NCBI GenBank assembly: GCA_964557845.1
Contig: CAZLBV010000074.1
Span: 1-8,788 of the forward strand
DNA from: CAZLBV01 sp964557845
GTDB taxonomy: Bacteria; Acidobacteriota; Aminicenantia; Aminicenantales; Aminicenantaceae
DNA: 8,788 bases
Reading direction: 5' to 3'
Shown: in pieces, positions 5,504-8,788 of the stretch
How the letters are laid out: each line of letters begins with the position of its first letter
Numbering within the stretch: position 1 is the first letter of the stretch
The notes under the pieces: generated by a model
Database searches by the model: none
The model's input: only the letters and a program-made list of their open reading frames with translations
What the model was told of the DNA's origin: nothing
Made by a program: the position numbers and the translations under genes

Positions 5504-7645
5504 TTATCCATTTTTTAAAGCTTTCCGAACCTTGTCCGGTGTAATGGGGGTTGAATAGAAACGAATTCCGATTGCTTTATGGACAGCATTAGCTATGGCC
5601 CCAATGGTTGGGATAACCGGGACTTCACCGCAGCCCCGGGGGGCTCCAGGGGATAGATTGTCAAGAAAGGTTATCTCAATAGGTGGAATATCAGAAAAGC
5701 GAGGAATGTGGTAATCAGCGAAAAAATTAGTTTGAGAACCATGGCCGTCAAGCTTAACTTTTTCGTAAAGGGCGTAACCAATACCCCATGTTATCGCTCC
5801 GCGAATACCAACTTTAACTGTATTGCGGTTAATAACCGTGCCGATATCGAAGGCTGCGCAGATACGTTTTATCTTTACTTTACCGTTCCGGCGGTTAACA
5901 GCTACTTCTGCTGCCACAGCGCCTAACTGCCGTCCGCCATGGTGGCAAAGGGCCAGGCCAATCCCCTCATCAGGAGCCGGCTGGTAGTGAGTATATCCTA
6001 TCATTTCAGCACAGGCATCTATAAGATTAACAAAGGCCGGATATTGTACATTGATACGCCTGAATTCAAAGGGATCAAAGCCAATGGCTGCAGCCACCAT
6101 ATCAACATGGCTTTCAACGGCAAAACAGGTCTGGACATAACTCGTTCCCCGGCTGACTGCACGTTTAAAAGGCCAATCCGCCTCAAATAACCTGGTAAGA
6201 ACATTGGGTACTTCATAAACAAAAGCCGTTCCTTTTCTTTTATCCTGGTAGATGTCAATTTTGCGAGCCAGAATACGACCGTCGCTGCTGACTCCGGTTG
6301 TAAGATCGATCACACAGGCCATCTTGTAGCTTCCCTTAGCATTAAACTGATTTTTACGGCTGTAGACTATCTTTACAGGCTGACCAAGATAGAGAGCGAG
6401 AGAGGCAGCTTCTTGAGCTACAGGATTTCCTGTTTTCCCCCCAAAGCCCCCCCCAACTGGCATGGCCAATATATGAATCTTGTCTTTGGAAAGCTGTAGA
6501 GTTTCAGAGATCAATCTTCTTTTTTTATGAGGATACTGGCTGCTGACCCATACAGTGAATTCACTTCCTCCTTTCTCCGGTCTGGCTAAAGCGGTATCTG
6601 TCTCAATCTGGGCCCAGGTAGCATATTGGGTTTGATATGTCTCTGATACAATTTTAAAACTTGCGTTTAATCCAAAATTTATATCACCCTTTTTCTCCAG
6701 AAGCTCGGCAAACTTTGCCCTGGCCCGGATTTCTTCTTCAACCTTAAGTTCCTTTGGTCTTGAAGGAGTTTCCCATTGAACCTTTACATTGTGAAGAGCC
6801 TTTACCACATCATGATAACGCTGGGCAGATGCAACTACCCGGTTTTCCAATACCTCTACCATCTTCACTCCCGGTATCGTCTTGGCTTCAGTTAAATCCA
6901 CAGATTTAATTATGGAATGTTGAGGATAATAAGGAGATATGTGCCAATCTGCATAAAGCATTCCTGCAACTTTCACATCTCCAGCATATTTCAGTGTACC
7001 CGTCACAATTCTTTTAGCGTTAATATTAAAGATTCCCTTATCGATATAGTTCTTCTTGGCTGAAGAAAAGGAATCGGGATCCAATGTCATTAAAACCGCT
7101 TCTCCCCGGCCAAGCTCAACAGGCGTTATTGTTTTTTCTGGATAGTTTTTATGAATTATTTGTCCTTCTTTGAATTCCAGATCGTTCTCCGGCACACGAA
7201 GTATATTTGAGGCGCGGCCGAGTATGTCTTCACGTATTTTTTCACAGGCTAACCAGAATCCCCAGCCTACCTGGGGGGTTGCACAACTGCCGGTAGTTGG
7301 GCCGTCATCTGGACAGAGATCAGTATTTCCCATGACAACTTTTAATTTATTTCCTGGGATTTCAAGTCCCTGGGTCACCAGGGCAACGAGAACGGTTTTG
7401 AGTCCTTGACCTAATTCAGTTCGTCCTGTGAATATGGTGACATTTCCTTTTTCGTCGAAAATTATCCAGTCTCGATAGTCGATTTCGAGAATTGAAGCTT
7501 CACATTCAACATCTTCAGGGGCGGCCGGTAGTGGTTCTCGATAGATAGATTGCGTCCCGGAACCAGGGGTGAATCTGAAGGCATAAACAAGGCAGGAAGA
7601 TCCTAAAGAAGAGAGAAACTGGCGCCTTGTAAATTTTGTTTGCAC
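5504..7645 (-). CDS. Tat-exported molybdopterin-binding subunit, xanthine dehydrogenase family (IorB-like)
   Basis: This is the large catalytic subunit of a molybdenum hydroxylase. I prefer the GTG at 7645-7643: it lies one base after the stop of the small subunit, has AAGGA about 10 bases upstream, and gives a compact twin-arginine signal (TRRQFL at residues 6-11, followed by a hydrophobic stretch). The product is 713 residues. A TTG at 7675 would add ten residues. Order of parts: a cofactor-binding segment with GRTELGQG (74-81); an a/b hammerhead domain (about 211-275); the main MoCo-binding half with GGGFGG (398-403); and the probable catalytic glutamate E674 in RGCGEVPVIPTIGAI. Placing the xGQG segment before the hammerhead, plus the Tat signal, is the layout of isoquinoline 1-oxidoreductase beta subunits rather than of cytoplasmic xanthine dehydrogenase. 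Family members hydroxylate N-heteroaromatics or aldehydes, but the substrate here cannot be read. The protein folds in the cytoplasm with its cofactor and is exported, probably carrying the [2Fe-2S] subunit with it. Confidence 0.93.
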   Translation of the reverse strand: MQTKFTRRQFLSSLGSSCLVYAFRFTPGSGTQSIYREPLPAAPEDVECEASILEIDYRDWIIFDEKGNVTIFTGRTELGQGLKTVLVALVTQGLEIPGNKLKVVMGNTDLCPDDGPTTGSCATPQVGWGFWLACEKIREDILGRASNILRVPENDLEFKEGQIIHKNYPEKTITPVELGRGEAVLMTLDPDSFSSAKKNYIDKGIFNINAKRIVTGTLKYAGDVKVAGMLYADWHISPYYPQHSIIKSVDLTEAKTIPGVKMVEVLENRVVASAQRYHDVVKALHNVKVQWETPSRPKELKVEEEIRARAKFAELLEKKGDINFGLNASFKIVSETYQTQYATWAQIETDTALARPEKGGSEFTVWVSSQYPHKKRRLISETLQLSKDKIHILAMPVGGGFGGKTGNPVAQEAASLALYLGQPVKIVYSRKNQFNAKGSYKMACVIDLTTGVSSDGRILARKIDIYQDKRKGTAFVYEVPNVLTRLFEADWPFKRAVSRGTSYVQTCFAVESHVDMVAAAIGFDPFEFRRINVQYPAFVNLIDACAEMIGYTHYQPAPDEGIGLALCHHGGRQLGAVAAEVAVNRRNGKVKIKRICAAFDIGTVINRNTVKVGIRGAITWGIGYALYEKVKLDGHGSQTNFFADYHIPRFSDIPPIEITFLDNLSPGAPRGCGEVPVIPTIGAIANAVHKAIGIRFYSTPITPDKVRKALKNG

Positions 7646-7646
7646 T

Positions 7647-8120
7647 TTAAGAATTTCCTTTTGCCACGGTTTCAATGGCTTCGATAATATTTAAGTAAGA
7701 ACCGCAGCGGCAGAGATTATGATTCATTGCTTCAATTATTTCTTTACGTGTGGGATGAGGATTTCTGGCTAATAGAGCGGTGGCCGTAACGATCATTCCC
7801 GGAGTACAAAAACCACAACCAAAAGCTGTATTTTGGATAAATGACTGCTGGAGCGGAGAAAGCCTATTTAATGTTCCTAAGCCCTCAATAGTCATTATCT
7901 TCTGGCCGGAAGAAACATATTTTACTAATACCTGGCATGAGCGCCTGGCAATTCCGTCAATTATAACGGCACAGGCTCCACATTCTCCTACACCGCAGCC
8001 GAATTTTGTGCCAGTTAGTCCAAGATCATCTCTCAAGATCCAAAGCAAAGGCTCATCCGGTTCTACATTCACTCTATAATTTCTGCCGTTAACGATAATT
8101 GTGAAATTTTCTTTGGCCAA
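7647..8120 (-). CDS. [2Fe-2S] subunit of molybdenum hydroxylase (IorA/CoxS-like)
   Basis: This is the electron-transfer subunit with two [2Fe-2S] clusters. I choose the TTG at 8120-8118, four bases after a strong GGAGGG, which gives 157 residues, the usual size for the family. The ATG at 8174 would add 18 residues (MFFYLIKK...) unlike the family, and it lies upstream of the predicted transcription start. Cluster 1 is the plant-ferredoxin-type domain, with Cys at 42, 47, 50 and 62 (GCGVGECGAC...RRSC). Cluster 2 is the helical [2Fe-2S]-binding domain, with Cys at 102, 105, 137 and 139 (GCGFCTPGM...LCRCGSY). All eight ligands are present. It has no signal peptide of its own, so it is presumably carried out with the Tat-targeted large subunit, which follows one base later. 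It is the first gene of the five-gene operon. No FAD-binding (CoxM-type) subunit is encoded beside it. Confidence 0.95.
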   Translation of the reverse strand: MAKENFTIIVNGRNYRVNVEPDEPLLWILRDDLGLTGTKFGCGVGECGACAVIIDGIARRSCQVLVKYVSSGQKIMTIEGLGTLNRLSPLQQSFIQNTAFGCGFCTPGMIVTATALLARNPHPTRKEIIEAMNHNLCRCGSYLNIIEAIETVAKGNS

Positions 8121-8130
8121 TCTCCCTCCA
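8121..8130 (-). promoter_or_regulatory. Ribosome-binding site that sets the TTG start
   Basis: On the minus strand the sequence TGGAGGGAGA stands directly before the TTG at 8120. Its GGAGGG core is the strongest Shine-Dalgarno match in the operon, at a spacing of about four bases. Together with the family alignment it decides the start of the [2Fe-2S] subunit in favour of TTG over the upstream ATG at 8174. Confidence 0.75.
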
Positions 8131-8152
8131 GTTTGAGAAGGAATAAAAAATT

Positions 8153-8181
8153 TTTTTATCAAATAAAAAAACACATGTCAA
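8153..8181 (-). promoter_or_regulatory. Candidate sigma-70-type promoter of the five-gene operon
   Basis: On the minus strand a perfect -35 box, TTGACA (8181-8176), is followed after 17 bases by TAAAAA (8158-8153), which matches the TATAAT consensus at four of six positions. The spacer is T-rich. Transcription would start near 8146, giving a leader of about 25 bases that contains the GGAGGG site. The surrounding DNA is A/T-rich, so a chance match of the -10 box is possible; the -35 box and the spacing are the stronger evidence. I see no clear operator palindrome around it. Confidence 0.5.
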
Positions 8182-8314
8182 TTGGTGATGACATTTTTTC
8201 ATTAATTGGAATTTCCTTTTAGCCTTACTCCGAATCCCTCACAATTTGCTTAATCTCTATCCACTGATATCCCTGATGAGAGTATCATACAGGATCAGAA
8301 GAGTCAATGAAGGT
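8182..8314. other. Intergenic region upstream of the operon
   Basis: The whole gap between the peptidase stop (8368) and the operon start (8120) is about 250 bases. It holds the terminator-like hairpin (8315-8351) and the candidate promoter (8153-8181). The segment between them is not convincingly coding on either strand. I see no RNA gene, riboswitch or strong palindrome here. Regulatory binding sites could be present but cannot be recognised by eye. Confidence 0.5.
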
Positions 8315-8351
8315 AAAAAAGCTTTATTCCAACATCAGGCCGGGCTTTTTT
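8315..8351 (-). terminator. Rho-independent-type terminator after the peptidase gene
   Basis: Read on the minus strand, a perfect 8-base inverted repeat (AAAAAAGC ... GCTTTTTT, at 8351-8344 and 8322-8315) encloses a 21-base loop. Inside the loop a weaker CCGG/TTGG pairing can extend the hairpin, and the structure ends in a run of six T. It begins 16 bases after the stop of the peptidase gene. It would separate that gene from the cytochrome operon; the A/T-rich outer stem means it could also work weakly in the other direction. The GC content of the stem is low for a textbook terminator. Confidence 0.5.
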
Positions 8352-8367
8352 AATTTATTTTGATCTG

Positions 8368-8788
8368 TTATTTGCCTTCATCAACGGCCTTGATGAATTG
8401 GATCAAGCCGTTCATGTAAGTTTGCTGGTCATCCCACATGCACATGTGGCTGCCGTTTGGGCAATAGAGATAGCTGCCGTTCTGCACCTGGCCTGCCATC
8501 CACTTCATATGTTCAGGATCCATGGTATCGTGCTCTGCCCCGATCACCAGAGTCGGTACTGAAATGTTTTTCAGGTCCTCTTTGCGGTCCCATTTCTCTA
8601 ACCTTCCTGATATCCCGAACTCGCTGGGCCCCTGCATGGTAACGTAGATGTCCTGATTCATTCTTGCGAAGGCACGGTTGACTGGATCAGGCCATTCCGG
8701 CAGCCGGCAGATGTGCTGCATATAGAAATTTGGTACCAGCAGTTCCATGTAGCGAGGATTTTGGAACTCGCCTTTTGCTTCCAGACTC
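8368..8788 (-). CDS. Proline iminopeptidase-like alpha/beta hydrolase, 5' partial
   Basis: The frame is open from the window edge (8788) to TAA at 8370-8368; the ATG at 8748 is internal, because the coding sequence continues upstream with SLEAKGEFQNPRYMELL. This is the C-terminal 139 or so residues of an alpha/beta hydrolase. The pattern NPRYMELLVPNFYMQHICRL, followed by a PxxW...NRAFARMN region and MQGPSEFG, is typical of proline iminopeptidases (peptidase family S33). The catalytic Asp is visible in VIGAEHDTMDP and the catalytic His in NGSHMCMWDDQQTY; the Ser nucleophile elbow is off the window. The enzyme would release N-terminal proline from peptides in the cytoplasm, although S33 members also include esterases. 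It is followed by a terminator-like hairpin and is probably not co-transcribed with the cytochrome operon. Confidence 0.88.
   Translation of the reverse strand, partial: SLEAKGEFQNPRYMELLVPNFYMQHICRLPEWPDPVNRAFARMNQDIYVTMQGPSEFGISGRLEKWDRKEDLKNISVPTLVIGAEHDTMDPEHMKWMAGQVQNGSYLYCPNGSHMCMWDDQQTYMNGLIQFIKAVDEGK

Noticed and set aside
8121..8174. N-terminal extension of the [2Fe-2S] subunit from ATG 8174 (MFFYLIKKFF...)
   Set aside because: It has no Shine-Dalgarno sequence, overlaps the candidate promoter, and adds 18 residues that the family lacks; GGAGGG before TTG 8120 explains the start better.

Overview
The window looks like chromosome of an uncultured Gram-negative anaerobe. It has an outer-membrane barrel, many c-type hemes, a Tat-exported molybdoenzyme and a '6-bladed propeller' lipoprotein with the GQGPGE motif. 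That mix resembles Acidobacteriota-like lineages such as Candidatus Aminicenantes. The lineage is an inference from gene style, not from a marker gene.

Layout. 1-789 (+) is the 3' part of a serine beta-lactamase-fold hydrolase. It converges on a small HEAT-repeat gene (817-1257, -). Next comes a decayed stretch (1265-2112, -): a remnant reading frame and a propeller lipoprotein gene broken by an in-frame stop and by a frame change, with an apparent internal loss. The core of the window is a tight five-gene minus-strand operon, in transcription order: [2Fe-2S] subunit (8120-7647), Tat-exported molybdopterin subunit (7645-5504), hexaheme cytochrome (5482-4904), outer-membrane beta-barrel (4907-3618) and an 18-heme cytochrome (3609-2191). 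A candidate promoter (8153-8181) lies upstream. A hairpin with a T tract (8315-8351) separates the operon from the 3' part of a proline-iminopeptidase-like gene (8368-8788, -) that runs off the window.

Working hypothesis. The first two genes form an IorAB-type molybdenum hydroxylase. It has no FAD subunit, and its large subunit carries a twin-arginine signal. Such an enzyme oxidises a substrate in the periplasm and needs a heme or other periplasmic electron acceptor. The next three genes supply one: a small multiheme carrier, a barrel and a large multiheme cytochrome, the same parts list as a porin-cytochrome conduit. I read the locus as a possible direct line from a periplasmic hydroxylase to an electron acceptor outside the cell. 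The gene order and the motifs are seen directly. The electron route, the substrate and the location of the 18-heme protein are inferred.
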